From Patulibacter minatonensis DSM 18081 (GTDB lineage Bacteria > Actinomycetota > Thermoleophilia > Solirubrobacterales > Solirubrobacteraceae): a stretch of DNA of 64,000 nucleotides. The notes beneath the pieces are model-generated. The model was not told the DNA's origin. It worked only from the letters and a program-made list of their open reading frames with translations, and searched no databases. Shown one piece after another: positions 41,646 through 50,994 of the stretch (its first letter is position 1; every line of letters starts with the position of its first letter). The translations under genes were made by a program, and so were the position numbers. The stretch covers positions 207,631-271,630 of the forward strand of contig NZ_KI912613.1 in assembly GCF_000519325.1 (NCBI RefSeq), written 5' to 3'.

Positions 41646-42473
41646 ATGGAACGAGGACGACGCCGCAGCACCGCGTTCGCCCGCACCTCGATCGCCGCGG
41701 TGTCGGCGGTCGTCGCGGCCGGTGGGATCGCCGGCTGCGGGGGCGGCAAGGACGACTCATCGAAGCCGGCGGCCGTGGTGAAGCGCGAGACGCCGAACCT
41801 CGTGGCCGTCTCCCGGCCCGACGACGCGGAGGCCGGCGAGGCCTCCCCGCTGCCCGAGGGCCAGCAGCGCGGCCCAGCCGCCCCGACGCCCGAGACGGCC
41901 GGCGAGAAGAACGCCAAGAAGTCCCAGGCGGCGCAGGCCGAGAACGCGGAGAACGGCATCTCCCCCGGCGCCCCGTCCGACGCGGAGATCCGCGCCGAGC
42001 TGGGCGAGATGAAGCAGGTCCAGAAGGAGGCCGCGAAGGCCGCCGCGAAGGCCGGGCCGTCCGGCCCGCTCGACCTGACGCCCGGCGGCAACGCGAAGAC
42101 GCCGGCCAACGCCCCGGCCGCCGTCGCCGCGATCATCGGCAGCGCCAACGCGATCGCCCGCTTCCCGTACGTCTACGGCGGCGGCCACGGCTCGTTCGTC
42201 GACACCGCCTACGACTGCTCCGGCTCGGTCAGCTACGCCCTGGCGGGTGCCGGTCTCGTCGACGCACCCATGACGTCGGGCGAGCTCGCGAAGTGGGGCG
42301 AGCCCGGCCCGGGCCGCTGGGTCACGATCTTCGCCAACGAGGGCCACGTCTTCATGTACGTCGCGGGCACCCGGTACGACACCAGCGGCCGGTCCGGCGT
42401 CTTCGGCAGCCGCTGGAACGCGAACCTCCGCGGCACCGGCGGCTTCACCGTCCGCCACCCGCCGGGCCTGTAG
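41646..42473 (+). CDS. NlpC/P60-type peptidoglycan hydrolase lipoprotein
   Basis: 275 residues. The signal peptide ends in the lipobox IAGC with C31 as lipidation site. A disordered Glu/Ala/Lys-rich spacer (32-155) leads to an NlpC/P60 domain with catalytic Cys in YDCSGSVSYALAGAG and His in NEGHVFMYVAG. It probably cleaves peptide stems of the cell wall from a membrane-anchored position. The domain is a shortened variant. The ATG lies seven bases after TAGCAT (41633-41638), a leaderless promoter. The stop codon is part of the first unit of a tandem repeat. Confidence 0.85.
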   Translation: MERGRRRSTAFARTSIAAVSAVVAAGGIAGCGGGKDDSSKPAAVVKRETPNLVAVSRPDDAEAGEASPLPEGQQRGPAAPTPETAGEKNAKKSQAAQAENAENGISPGAPSDAEIRAELGEMKQVQKEAAKAAAKAGPSGPLDLTPGGNAKTPANAPAAVAAIIGSANAIARFPYVYGGGHGSFVDTAYDCSGSVSYALAGAGLVDAPMTSGELAKWGEPGPGRWVTIFANEGHVFMYVAGTRYDTSGRSGVFGSRWNANLRGTGGFTVRHPPGL

Positions 42474-42590
42474 GGGCCGGCGCGGGCCGGCGGTAGGCCT
42501 GTAGGGCCGGCGCGGGCGGGCGGTAGGCCTGTAGGGCCGGCGCGGGCGGGCGGTAGGCCTGTAGGGCCGGCGCGGGCGGGCGGCGGGACC
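42467..42590. repeat. four tandem 30-bp GC-rich repeats
   Basis: Units begin CCTGTAGGG at 42467, 42498, 42528 and 42558 (first period 31, then 30). The first unit includes the TAG stop of the NlpC/P60 gene, so the array looks as if it grew from the gene's 3' end. The remainder of the gap to 42686 shows nothing else recognisable. Confidence 0.85.
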
Positions 42591-42686
42591 GCCCGCCGTC
42601 CGCTCGCGGCCTCGCGTGTCGCTGCGGATCGTCGCCTTCCGGCGGCAGGGATCCGCGGCACCCTCCCCCGCCGGGGCCCGCCCCGC

Positions 42687-44813
42687 CTACCGCCCGCCCC
42701 ACCGCCGCGCCAGCGCGTCCGGCAGCCACCAGTTCGCGCGGCCGAAGAGCGTCACGAGCGCCGGGACGACGAACGCCCGGACCACGGTCGCGTCGAGCAG
42801 GATGCCCGCCGCCAGGCCGGTGGCGAGGATCCGGATCTCGGTGTTCGGCGCCGCGCCGAGGGCGACGAACGCGAGGAAGAGGATCAGCGCGGCGCTCGTC
42901 ACCAGGCGTCCCGTCCGGCCCAGCCCGGCGACGACGGCCTCGTCGGTTGAGCCGGTGCGGTCGCACTCCTCGCGGATCCGGCTGAGGATGAAGACCTCGT
43001 AGTCCATCGAGAGGCCGTAGAGGAACGCGAAGATCGCCAGCGGCACCCAGGTCGTGATCGACCCGGTCGCCGGGACCGAGCCGATGAGCTCCGACCCCCA
43101 GCCGTGCTGCCAGACGAGCACCACGATCCCGAACGACGAGCCGACCGAGAGCACGTTCAGGAGGATCGCCTTCAATGGCAGCAGGACCGAGCGCAACGCC
43201 CGCGCCAGCAGCACGAACGTGATCACCGCGATCAGCAGCACCATCAGCGGGAACGATGAGTAGATCGCCTCGGTCAGGTCCCGGTCCTGGGCGGCGGGCC
43301 CGCCGACGCGGCCGTCGATCGCCCCCGAGTCCTTCGCGGCGTCGCGGACGCGGTCGAGCGTGGCGCGGCCCTCGTCCGACGCCGAGTCGCCCTTCGGGAG
43401 CGCCACCGTCATCGCGGTGTCGCCCTTCTGCCACGACGGGTCGACCGGGGTCAGCACCCCGCGGATCCCGTCGATCCCGCGCAGCTCCTGCGCGACGCCG
43501 CTCTGTGCCTCGGCGCTCGAGACGACCTCGATCGGCGTCAGGGCGCCCGAGCCGAGGCCGGAGCGCTCGAGCTGCCGGAGCGCCGTCCGGGCGTCGCCGC
43601 CGGCCGACAGCGCGTCGACCGACGGCTGTCCCGGCCGCAGAGTCGTCGCGACGCCCGCCAGGATCCCGAGGACGAGCAGCCCGGCGAGCGCTGCCGGCCA
43701 GCGACGGCGCACGACGAAGGTCGCCCAGCGCGTCCAGCCGGGCGAGACGGTCGGGTCCCCCGCGTCGCCGGCCGCGTGCCGGCCGGCCCACCGCCGGTCG
43801 AGCCGCTCCCCCACCCCGGTCAGCAGCACGGGCAGCAGGGTCAGCGCCGCGACGACGGAGACGATCGGGATCAGCAGCCCGCCGAAGCCGATCGAGCGGA
43901 TGAACGGCACGGGGACGACGACGAGCGCGAGCAGGCCGATCGCGACCGTGATGCCCGACACCGCGACCGCCCGGCCCGCGGTCCCCATCGCCGCGCGCAC
44001 GGCGTCCTCGCCGTCGCGGCCGGCGGCGCGCTCCTCCCGCCAGCGGAAGACGACGAGCAGCGAGTAGTCGATCGCCACGCCCAGCCCGATCAGGCCGACG
44101 AGGAACTGCACGACGAACGAGACCTCGGTCAGTGCGGCGAGGATCCGGAGCAGCAGGAACGTCGTGAGGATCGAGACCGCGGCGACGAGCAGCGGCACGA
44201 ACGCGAGCGCCGAGCCGAAGACCCACGCGAGCACGAGCAGCGCGCCGAGCCCGCCGACGAGCGTCTCCACGAGGAGGCCCGCGCCACCGCCGCCGGAGTC
44301 GTCCGACAGCGCCTCGGTCCCGGTGACGAGCAGCGGCCGGCCGCCGACCTCGGTCTTCGCGGCGACCCGGCGGACCGCCGCGAGCGCCTGCGGGTTCTCG
44401 TCGGGCTTCTGCCGGCTGACGGGCGGGAAGACGTAGGCCACCGACGCCCGGCCGTCCGCGGCGTCCAGGCCCTCCCCCGTCGCCCCCGAGCTCGCGACGA
44501 CCCGGGCCCGCGGGACGGCGCGCTTCACGCGGTCGACCGCCTCGCGGAGCTCGTCCCGGACGTCCGGGTCGGTCACCGCGCGCCCCTGCTCGGGCCGCGC
44601 GACGAGCACGATCGCCGGGACCGTCCCGCCGTTGCCGTACTCCTGCACGATCTGCCGGTTGGCCTGGAACGACGGCTTCCCGGGCGCGTCGGACTTCTGC
44701 GACAGCGCGTCGCCGATCCCGCTCGCGGCCCAGACCCCGGCGAGGGTCAGGACGACCCAGACGGCGGCGACGACCCGCCGGCGGGCCAGGACGAGGTCGC
44801 TCAGGCGCCTCAT
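42687..44813 (-). CDS. MMPL/RND-family transporter
   Basis: 708 residues with the duplicated RND plan: one helix, a large extracytoplasmic loop, five helices, then the same again. FLVGLIGLGVAIDYSLLVVFRWREE in the first half and YGLSMDYEVFILSRIREE in the second carry the paired Asp-Tyr residues for proton relay typical of MMPL proteins. These export lipids or small hydrophobic compounds in actinobacteria. I chose MRRLSDLVLARR as start; the upstream in-frame ATG at 44840 adds nine residues. No regulator or biosynthetic partner adjoins it. Confidence 0.9.
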   Translation of the reverse strand: MRRLSDLVLARRRVVAAVWVVLTLAGVWAASGIGDALSQKSDAPGKPSFQANRQIVQEYGNGGTVPAIVLVARPEQGRAVTDPDVRDELREAVDRVKRAVPRARVVASSGATGEGLDAADGRASVAYVFPPVSRQKPDENPQALAAVRRVAAKTEVGGRPLLVTGTEALSDDSGGGGAGLLVETLVGGLGALLVLAWVFGSALAFVPLLVAAVSILTTFLLLRILAALTEVSFVVQFLVGLIGLGVAIDYSLLVVFRWREERAAGRDGEDAVRAAMGTAGRAVAVSGITVAIGLLALVVVPVPFIRSIGFGGLLIPIVSVVAALTLLPVLLTGVGERLDRRWAGRHAAGDAGDPTVSPGWTRWATFVVRRRWPAALAGLLVLGILAGVATTLRPGQPSVDALSAGGDARTALRQLERSGLGSGALTPIEVVSSAEAQSGVAQELRGIDGIRGVLTPVDPSWQKGDTAMTVALPKGDSASDEGRATLDRVRDAAKDSGAIDGRVGGPAAQDRDLTEAIYSSFPLMVLLIAVITFVLLARALRSVLLPLKAILLNVLSVGSSFGIVVLVWQHGWGSELIGSVPATGSITTWVPLAIFAFLYGLSMDYEVFILSRIREECDRTGSTDEAVVAGLGRTGRLVTSAALILFLAFVALGAAPNTEIRILATGLAAGILLDATVVRAFVVPALVTLFGRANWWLPDALARRWGGR

Positions 44814-45123
44814 GCGCGGGCCGCCGGGGTGGGCATGCATGTCGGGCCGGTCGAGGCGGCGTACGCGGCGGGGCGGGTCATCGCGGCGGGGCCGGGAGCC
44901 GCGGCGAGATCGGGGACCGCGGCGGGTGAAGGACTCGCGGGGCGGAGCACGTTGCCACCTTGCCCGATCCGGGCCGGTTCATGCCGCACGGCGGCATCGC
45001 CCCGTCCGCCCGGCGGTGGCGCGCACCACACCGGACGGCGGCCGCACCACGCGCCCGACGGCCCGTTCCCCCTTCGGCGGACACGACGACGGGCGCGGTC
45101 GCACCGTCTGGCACGATCGGCCG
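44814..45123. other. non-coding gap between divergent MMPL and LOG genes
   Basis: 310 bases, strongly GC-rich, with no convincing ORF, palindrome or RNA structure. A CACGAT hexamer six bases before the LOG start at 45124 may be its -10 element. Long ORFs in this region on either strand have the Arg/Ala/Pro-rich composition of chance reading in GC-rich DNA. Confidence 0.6.
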
Positions 45124-45711
45124 ATGGCCTTCCGCACCGTCTGCGTCTACGCTGGCTCCAACCCGGGGACGGACCCGTCGCACGCCGACGCCGCGCGGGC
45201 GCTCGGTGGGCTGCTGGCCGCGCAGGGGACGGGGCTCGTCTACGGCGGCGGGCGGACCGGGCTGATGGGCGTCGTCGCCGACGCGGTCCTCGAGGCCGGT
45301 GGCGAGGCGGTCGGGATCATCCCCGGCGGGCTCGAGCGGCGCGAGGTCGCCCACCGCGGCCTGACGGAGCTCGTCGTCGTCGACACGATGCACGAGCGCA
45401 AGACCCTGATGGCCGAGCGCGCCGACGCGTTCGTCGCGCTCCCCGGCGGGCTCGGCACGATCGAGGAGCTCGTCGAGGTCGCGACGTGGACTCAGCTCGG
45501 GATCCACCACAAGCCGGTCGGGCTGCTCGACAGCGCCGGCTACTGGGGCCCGTTCGACGCGTTCCTCGACCACGCCGTCGTGGCCGGCTTCCTCCGCGCC
45601 GAGAACCGCGCGGCGATCGTGCTGGACCCCGACCCGGCCGCCCTGCTCGAGCGGCTGGTGGCCTGGCGGCCGACGTCGGTCCAGAAGTGGCTGGAGCTCG
45701 ACGAGCGCTGA
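45124..45711 (+). CDS. LOG-family (TIGR00730) phosphoribohydrolase
   Basis: 195 residues of the lysine decarboxylase-like Rossmann fold. VYAGSNPGTDP, VYGGGRTGLMG and FVALPGGLGTIEELVEVATW are the LOG signatures; the PGGxGTxxE motif and the nearby MHERKTLM arginine form the active site. LOG proteins cleave the N-glycosidic bond of nucleoside 5'-monophosphates such as cytokinin ribotides. In bacteria the physiological role is often unclear. Monocistronic. Confidence 0.92.
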   Translation: MAFRTVCVYAGSNPGTDPSHADAARALGGLLAAQGTGLVYGGGRTGLMGVVADAVLEAGGEAVGIIPGGLERREVAHRGLTELVVVDTMHERKTLMAERADAFVALPGGLGTIEELVEVATWTQLGIHHKPVGLLDSAGYWGPFDAFLDHAVVAGFLRAENRAAIVLDPDPAALLERLVAWRPTSVQKWLELDER

Positions 45712-45867
45712 GCGGCGCGCGCGGGTCGCCGTCGGTGGTCGGTCGCGTCGCCCCGCGGCGCGAGAGGCACCAGGCCGGGGGCCCCGTCGCCCGCCGGCCA
45801 TCCACCACGCACCGCCGCACGCCCACCGCCCGCCGTCCGGGCCAGGCCGTCCGTCAGGATGGCCCCC

Positions 45868-46617
45868 ATGAGCGGCCTCCTGATCGGCATCGGCGTGGGT
45901 CCCGGCGACCCCGAGCACCTGACCCTGAAGGCCCTGAAGGCGCTCGAGCGGGCGGACCGCGTGTTCGTCCCCGTGACCGAGGCGGCGGGCGAGACCGGGC
46001 GCGCCGAGCACGTGGTCGCGCCCCACGTCGACCCGGCGAAGATCGAGCGGCTCGGGTTCTCGATGCGCGACGCGTCGCTCCGCCAGGAGAACTGGGACCG
46101 CGCGGGCGCGGCGATCGCGGCGATCGTCGGCGAGGGCGGCACCGCCGCGTTCTGCACCCTGGGCGACCCGAACGTGTACTCGACGTTCACGTACATGGCC
46201 CACACGGTCCGCGGGCTGCTCCCGGACGTCGTCGTCGAGACGATCCCGGGGATCACCGCGATGCAGGACCTGGCCGCGCGGTCCGGGGCGATCCTCACCG
46301 AGGGCAACGAGTCGCTGACGCTGCTGCCGCTGACCGCCGGGGAGGAGGTCCTCCGCGCGGCGTTGCGGGGCTCCGACACCGTCGTCGCGTACAAGGGCGG
46401 CCGCCACATGCCGCGCGTCCGGGAGATCCTCGCCGACGAGGGCCGCTTGGAGCAGGCGATCTACGGCGAGCACCTCGGCGTCGACGGCCAGGAGGTCCAG
46501 GCCGCGGGCACCGACGCCGAGCGCCGCGGCCCGTACCTGTCGACGGTCATCGTCCCGCCGGCCCGCACGACCGAGCGCGGCGGCCGCCTGAAGGACGAGA
46601 CCGGCCGCGCGATCTGA
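45868..46617 (+). CDS. cobI: precorrin-2 C20-methyltransferase (CobI/CbiL)
   Basis: 249 residues. LLIGIGVGPGDPEHLTLKAL, FVPVTEAAGETGRAE, AAFCTLGDPNVYSTFTYMA and ETIPGITAMQDLAARSG follow the CobI/CbiL pattern. It methylates C20 of precorrin-2 with S-adenosylmethionine to form precorrin-3A, the substrate made ready for ring contraction by CobJ. ATG 45868 is preceded by CAGGAT seven bases upstream; ATG 45859 is an alternative three residues longer. It is followed by a 72-bp tandem repeat array rather than another cob gene. Confidence 0.92.
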   Translation: MSGLLIGIGVGPGDPEHLTLKALKALERADRVFVPVTEAAGETGRAEHVVAPHVDPAKIERLGFSMRDASLRQENWDRAGAAIAAIVGEGGTAAFCTLGDPNVYSTFTYMAHTVRGLLPDVVVETIPGITAMQDLAARSGAILTEGNESLTLLPLTAGEEVLRAALRGSDTVVAYKGGRHMPRVREILADEGRLEQAIYGEHLGVDGQEVQAAGTDAERRGPYLSTVIVPPARTTERGGRLKDETGRAI

Positions 46618-46667
46618 CCGCCGGTTGGGGCGGGTGGGCGCCCTGGTCGGCCGCCGAGGTCGTTGCT

Positions 46668-46880
46668 GGTCGGATACCGACCATCCGTGACCCCCGACCG
46701 GGCACGACCCGCGACCCGCCGACCACCACGGTCACCCCCGGTCGGATACCGACCATCCGCGACCTCCGACCCGGCACGACCCGCCGCCCACCGACCACCA
46801 CGGTCACCCCCGGTCGGATACCGACCATCCGCGACCCCCGACCGTCCGCGACCTCCGACCCTCCGCGAACGCCGGACCGG
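46668..46880. repeat. three 72-bp tandem repeats carrying a GGTCGG palindrome
   Basis: Copies start at 46668, 46740 and 46812, the last partial. Each begins with the palindrome GGTCGGATACCGACC and ends in CACGGTCACCCCC. The third degenerates into shorter CCGCGACC(T/C)CCGACC repeats to about 46880. The array fills most of the gap between convergent cobI and the trypsin gene. The same palindrome occurs once more at 50133. Confidence 0.85.
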
Positions 46881-46962
46881 CATGCGGCGGACGCGGCCCG
46901 GCCAGCCAGACCGCCGGACCCAACCCGGCCCCGCCCGTCGCCGAGTCCGGGCGCCCCGCCCG

Positions 46963-48597
46963 TCAGCGCCGGATGGTGATCCGCCGCGTCGAGCGCACCG
47001 CGGGCGCGTCGGCGGCCGTCACGCTGATCGTGGCCAGGGTCGCGCGGCCGCGGCGGGCGCGGCGGGTGACCTGGAGCCCGAAGCGCTTGCTCATCACGCG
47101 GGAGAGCGAGGAGTTCGTCCAGCAGAGCTGACCGCCCGCCGCGCGCCCGCCGCCCCGCGAGGAGATCGCGATGCCCTTGCCGGGGCGGATGCAGGTCGTG
47201 AGGCCGTGGGCGAGCACGCCGCCGGTGTTCCGGATCACGAGCTTGACGGCGAGGCTGGTGCGGCGCCGGGCCTTCGAGGCCGCGCTGACCCGGGTGCTCA
47301 GGCGCGGGCGCGGTCCCTGGGCGATCCCGGGGGTGGAGCGGGTCGGGGGCGTCCTGCCGGCCCCGCCCGCGGTGGTGGCGATCACGCTGCAGGAGACCGT
47401 CGCCCCGAGGTCCGCCTGCTGCAGCTTGTAGCTCCCAGTGGCGCCGTACTGCAGCACCCGGCCGTTGCGGGTGTCCACGAACCCGATCGCGTACGCCGGG
47501 GCCCCCGACCACGTGCCGGGGTTGCAGACGAGCGTGTCGCCCGTCTTCGGGGTCGCGCTCAGGGCGGTCATGCGGACGTCCTGGCCGCCGCGGGGCGCCA
47601 CGGGCGGCGCGTCGCTGCCCTGCACGAAGGCGAGGATCTCCGGCGCCGCGATGTTCGTGTAGTAGCTCGGCGACCCCGCGCCGCACCGCGGGCCGCTGGA
47701 GACGACGCCGACCACGCGGCCGTTCTGGACCAGCGGCCCGCCGGAGTCGCCCTGACAGGTCGAGCCGATCGGGCTGAGCGAGACCGCGTAGACCGCGTTC
47801 AGCGAGCCGGCGCCGCCCGCGTCCTCCGACGAGGCGGCGTCGATCAGCGGGGTGTCCAGCAGGTACAGCGACCCGTCGGGCGTGCCGCCGTCGGACTGGA
47901 GCCCGAATCCGGAGATCCGGGCGGGACCGACGGGGCTCTGCGCCGGGTCGGGCAGCGCGATCGGGGCGGCGTTCGCGTCGTACGTCAGCGGCTTGGACAG
48001 CGTCAGGACGGCGACGTCGTCGTCCAGCGACTCAAGGGTCCCGGTGCCGTCGGCGGACGGCTGGTAGCCGGGGTGGCGGCGGACCGAGGCGACCCGGACG
48101 GCCTGCGGCGTGTCCCCGGCCAGGGGCTTCGGGTTCGACCCGGACCCGGAGGTGTTGTCGAAGCGCGAGAAGCCCGCGTTGACGAGGTAGGACTGCGCCG
48201 GGATCGGGGTCGCGCCCTCGAAGGTGCAGTGCGCCGCGGTGAGGATCTGGGTCGGGCTGATGATCGCGCCGCCGCAGCTCGAGAACCCGTACGCGCCGGC
48301 GGTGCCCCACGGCTTGCCGTCGTCCCGGCCCCGGATCCGCACCTGGTACGGCACGGCCGCGATCGTCGTGGCGGTCCCGCCGACGATGCGCGGCGCGGCG
48401 GGCGACGACGCGGAGGACGGCGCGGCGCCGAGCGAGAGCCCACGTGTCGACGCGGCCTGCGCCCCCGCGGGGACGACCGCACCGACGGCCACCACGCCCG
48501 CGACCAGGACGAGGGCGCGCCGCCGCCGTGGCCCGGTCGGGGTCGTCCCGCGCAGCCGGCGCGCGGACGGGATGACTGATGGCGCGACCTCGGGCAC
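46963..48597 (-). CDS. secreted trypsin-like serine protease (S1) with C-terminal domains
   Basis: 544 residues. Signal peptide (about 25-48), propeptide, then the mature N-terminus IVGG at 71. The triad is H123 in LTAAHC, D194 in DDDVAVL and S285 in CQGDSGGPL; G/S specificity-pocket residues suggest trypsin-like cleavage. After the protease domain (ends near 330) comes an Ig-like segment (TGDTLVCNPGTWSG) common in actinobacterial secreted proteins and a C-terminal beta domain with an Arg/Lys-rich end. The GTG start lies six bases after TACGGT (48604-48609). No inhibitor gene is nearby. Confidence 0.92.
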   Translation of the reverse strand: MPEVAPSVIPSARRLRGTTPTGPRRRRALVLVAGVVAVGAVVPAGAQAASTRGLSLGAAPSSASSPAAPRIVGGTATTIAAVPYQVRIRGRDDGKPWGTAGAYGFSSCGGAIISPTQILTAAHCTFEGATPIPAQSYLVNAGFSRFDNTSGSGSNPKPLAGDTPQAVRVASVRRHPGYQPSADGTGTLESLDDDVAVLTLSKPLTYDANAAPIALPDPAQSPVGPARISGFGLQSDGGTPDGSLYLLDTPLIDAASSEDAGGAGSLNAVYAVSLSPIGSTCQGDSGGPLVQNGRVVGVVSSGPRCGAGSPSYYTNIAAPEILAFVQGSDAPPVAPRGGQDVRMTALSATPKTGDTLVCNPGTWSGAPAYAIGFVDTRNGRVLQYGATGSYKLQQADLGATVSCSVIATTAGGAGRTPPTRSTPGIAQGPRPRLSTRVSAASKARRRTSLAVKLVIRNTGGVLAHGLTTCIRPGKGIAISSRGGGRAAGGQLCWTNSSLSRVMSKRFGLQVTRRARRGRATLATISVTAADAPAVRSTRRITIRR

Positions 48598-48851
48598 CCG
48601 ACCACCGTAGTGCGCGGCGCGGCGCCGGCGGGGGATCCCTCACGATCCCCTCACCGGACCCGCCCCTCCGACGCTCCGGGAAGGCCTCCGCGTCGAGGCG
48701 CGTGCGGACGGGCGCGGACGCGCCCGTCGCCCTGGTCCGTGGCAAGTGGCGCGTGCGGACGGCGCGCGCCCGCGCCCGTCGCCCCGGATCGCGGCCGGCC
48801 CGGATCGCGGCCGGCCCGGGCGTCCTCCTGCCGCGCGTCATGATGGGCGCG

Positions 48852-50105
48852 ATGGGAACCAGCGAGAGCGCCGTCCACGTCGTCGGGCTCGCCGGCGACC
48901 GGCCGGCCACCCCCGAGGGCGCCGCCGCGCTGGCCGCGGCGACCCTCGTGGCGGGCGGCGCCCTGCCCCTCGCGGCGTTCCGCGACCGCGCCGGGGACGC
49001 TCCGGTGCCGGAGACCGTGCTCCTCGGCGCTCCGCTGCAGCCGACCCTGGAGCGGATCGCCGCCCACGCGGGCCCGGTCGCCGTGCTCGCGTCGGGCGAC
49101 CCGGGGTGGTTCGGCATCGTCCGGACCCTCGCCCGCAGCGTCGACGCGGCCCGGATCGTCGTCCACCCCGCGCCGTCGTCGGTCGCCCGGGCGTTCTCGC
49201 GGGTCGCGCTGCCGTGGGACGACGCCCGCGTGGTGTCCGCCCACGCCCGCGGCACCGGCGGCATCACCGCCGTCCTCGGCGCGCTGCTCGCCGGCCCGAA
49301 GGTCGCCGTGCTGACCGCACCGGACTGCGACCCGTCGTTCCTCGCCTGCGCCTACGACCGCATCCCCGGCGCCCCCGAGCGGACGCTCGCGGTCTGCGAG
49401 CGCCTCGACGCCCCCGACCAGCGGGTCACGATCGGCTCGCCGGCCGAGATCGCCGCCGGCACCTTCGCCGACCCGAACGTCCTGCTCGCGTGGCGCCCCG
49501 GCCATCCGGTCGCCGCCGAGCGCACTGCGATCCAGCCCCCGCGGGCCGCGACGTCGTGGGCGCTCCCCGAGGACGCGTTCGAGCACCGCGCGGGGATGAT
49601 CACCAAGCGCGAGGTCCGTGCCGCGGCGCTCGCCGCCCTGGGTCCCGGTCCGGGCGACCTCGTGTGGGACGTCGGCTGCGGCAGCGGCTCGGTCGCCGTC
49701 GAGTGCGCCCGTCTCGGCGCCGGCGTGATCGCGCTGGACCACGACGAGGACGCGGTCGCGCTCACCCGTCGCAACGCCGCCGCGCACGACGTCGAGCTCG
49801 CCGCCGTCCACGCCTCCGCGCCGGACGGGCTGACGGGGCTCCCCGACCCGGACGTCGCGTTCGTCGGCGGTGGCGGGGCCGACCTCGACCGGGTGGTCGA
49901 CGTCGCCGCGGCCCGGGCCCGGCGCGCGGTCGTCGTGACGCTCGCGACGGTGGAGCGGATCGGCCCGGTCCTCGAGCGCCTGGAGGCCGCGGGCCTGCGG
50001 GCCGAGGGCACGCTGGTGCAGGCCTCGCGGCTGCGGCCGTTCGTCGGCGCCCACCGCCTGGAGCCCGTCAACCCGACGGCGGTCCTCGTCGGCCGCCGGG
50101 ACTGA
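48852..50105 (+). CDS. cobL: precorrin-6Y C5,15-methyltransferase (decarboxylating), CbiE-CbiT fusion
   Basis: 417 residues. The N-terminal CbiE-type methylase (1-205) has VAVLASGDPGWFGIVRTLA and HPAPSSVARAFSRVALPWDDA. The C-terminal CbiT-type domain has EDAFEHRAGMITKREVRAAAL, the SAM-binding DVGCGSGSVAVECARLG and VIALDHDEDA. Together they methylate C5 and C15 and remove the C12 acetate carboxyl. ATG 48840, 48843 and 48852 are in frame; I use 48852 because family homology starts there. It is monocistronic, 112 bases before a convergent phosphatase. Confidence 0.92.
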   Translation: MGTSESAVHVVGLAGDRPATPEGAAALAAATLVAGGALPLAAFRDRAGDAPVPETVLLGAPLQPTLERIAAHAGPVAVLASGDPGWFGIVRTLARSVDAARIVVHPAPSSVARAFSRVALPWDDARVVSAHARGTGGITAVLGALLAGPKVAVLTAPDCDPSFLACAYDRIPGAPERTLAVCERLDAPDQRVTIGSPAEIAAGTFADPNVLLAWRPGHPVAAERTAIQPPRAATSWALPEDAFEHRAGMITKREVRAAALAALGPGPGDLVWDVGCGSGSVAVECARLGAGVIALDHDEDAVALTRRNAAAHDVELAAVHASAPDGLTGLPDPDVAFVGGGGADLDRVVDVAAARARRAVVVTLATVERIGPVLERLEAAGLRAEGTLVQASRLRPFVGAHRLEPVNPTAVLVGRRD

Positions 50106-50132
50106 CGGCGAGAAGACCCCGCGGTCGTTCGT

Positions 50133-50147
50133 GGTCGGTATCCGACC
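50133..50147. repeat. dispersed copy of the GGTCGG palindrome
   Basis: GGTCGGTATCCGACC is the reverse complement of the core of the 72-bp repeats at 46.7 kb, with matching flanks (T before, A after). It lies 28 bases after the cobL stop, in the gap before the convergent phosphatase, and may act as a hairpin terminator or a dispersed repeat element. Confidence 0.75.
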
Positions 50148-50217
50148 AGAACTGACCCCGACCCGGTTCGGCCGACCCGCCCGCCTGCCTGCCGAGTCGG
50201 TCCAGCCCGCCGGGCCG

Positions 50218-50961
50218 TCAGGTGATCGGCTCGGCGGCCTGCCCGGCGGACCGCCTGGCCGCGCGCAGCCCGTCGAGGTGCGCGGTGTCGTTGTAGCCGC
50301 GCAGGCGCAGGCGGCCGTCGGCGAACACGACGAAGCGGTTGACCGAGGTGTTGTCCGCCCCGAGGAACGCGAACGCCTCGCTGCCGGCCGCCTGGCGGCA
50401 CATCTCGGCGATCACGCCGCCGTGGACGACCGCGGCGACCGTCGCGTCCGGCCCGGCGCTGCGGACGACGTGGTCGAAGCCGCGCCGGACGCGCTCCGCG
50501 AACAGCTCGTCCTGCTCCGCGCCGGGGATGACGTCCCAGCGCTGCTCGGTGAACGACCGCATGATCGTCGGGTCGCGGTCGGCGATCCGCACGCGGTACT
50601 CGCCGGCGTCCCACTCGCCGAGGTGGATCTCGCGCAGGTCGGCGACGACCTCGGGCTCCAGGCCGGTCAGCTCGACGAGGCGCGCCGCGGTCTGGTGCGT
50701 ACGCACGAGCGTCGTCACGAACAGCTTCGACAGCGGCTCGAGCGCGAGCCGCTCGCCGACCAGCCGGGCCTGCTCCTCCCCGTCGGGCGACAGGGGCGGA
50801 TCGCCGTCGCCCTCCTCGTTGACGGGGAAGACCCCGCCCGCTTCCACGCCGACCGTCGACCCGTGGCGGACGAGCAGGACCTCGGTCGCGCCGGGCGGCA
50901 GGGTGAAGAGGCGCTGGGCCTCGACCGCGCGGGGGACCGTCTTGGCGTCCGGTGAACTCAC
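50218..50961 (-). CDS. histidine phosphatase family protein (CobC-like candidate)
   Basis: 247 residues. LLVRHGSTVGVEAG supplies the phospho-histidine RHG motif, and VVHGGVIAEM supplies the second histidine; DLREIHLGEWDAGEY carries the usual Glu. The fold includes alpha-ribazole phosphatases (CobC) that remove the phosphate from the lower ligand, and also mutases and broad phosphatases. Location between cobL and the CobE-CobH gene favours an alpha-ribazole phosphatase, but sequence alone does not decide it. It starts at GTG 50961 or 50964, 30 bases from the divergent gene. Confidence 0.82.
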   Translation of the reverse strand: MSSPDAKTVPRAVEAQRLFTLPPGATEVLLVRHGSTVGVEAGGVFPVNEEGDGDPPLSPDGEEQARLVGERLALEPLSKLFVTTLVRTHQTAARLVELTGLEPEVVADLREIHLGEWDAGEYRVRIADRDPTIMRSFTEQRWDVIPGAEQDELFAERVRRGFDHVVRSAGPDATVAAVVHGGVIAEMCRQAAGSEAFAFLGADNTSVNRFVVFADGRLRLRGYNDTAHLDGLRAARRSAGQAAEPIT

Positions 50962-50994
50962 CACTCGGAGGTTGGCAGACCGCGAGTCCGGAGG

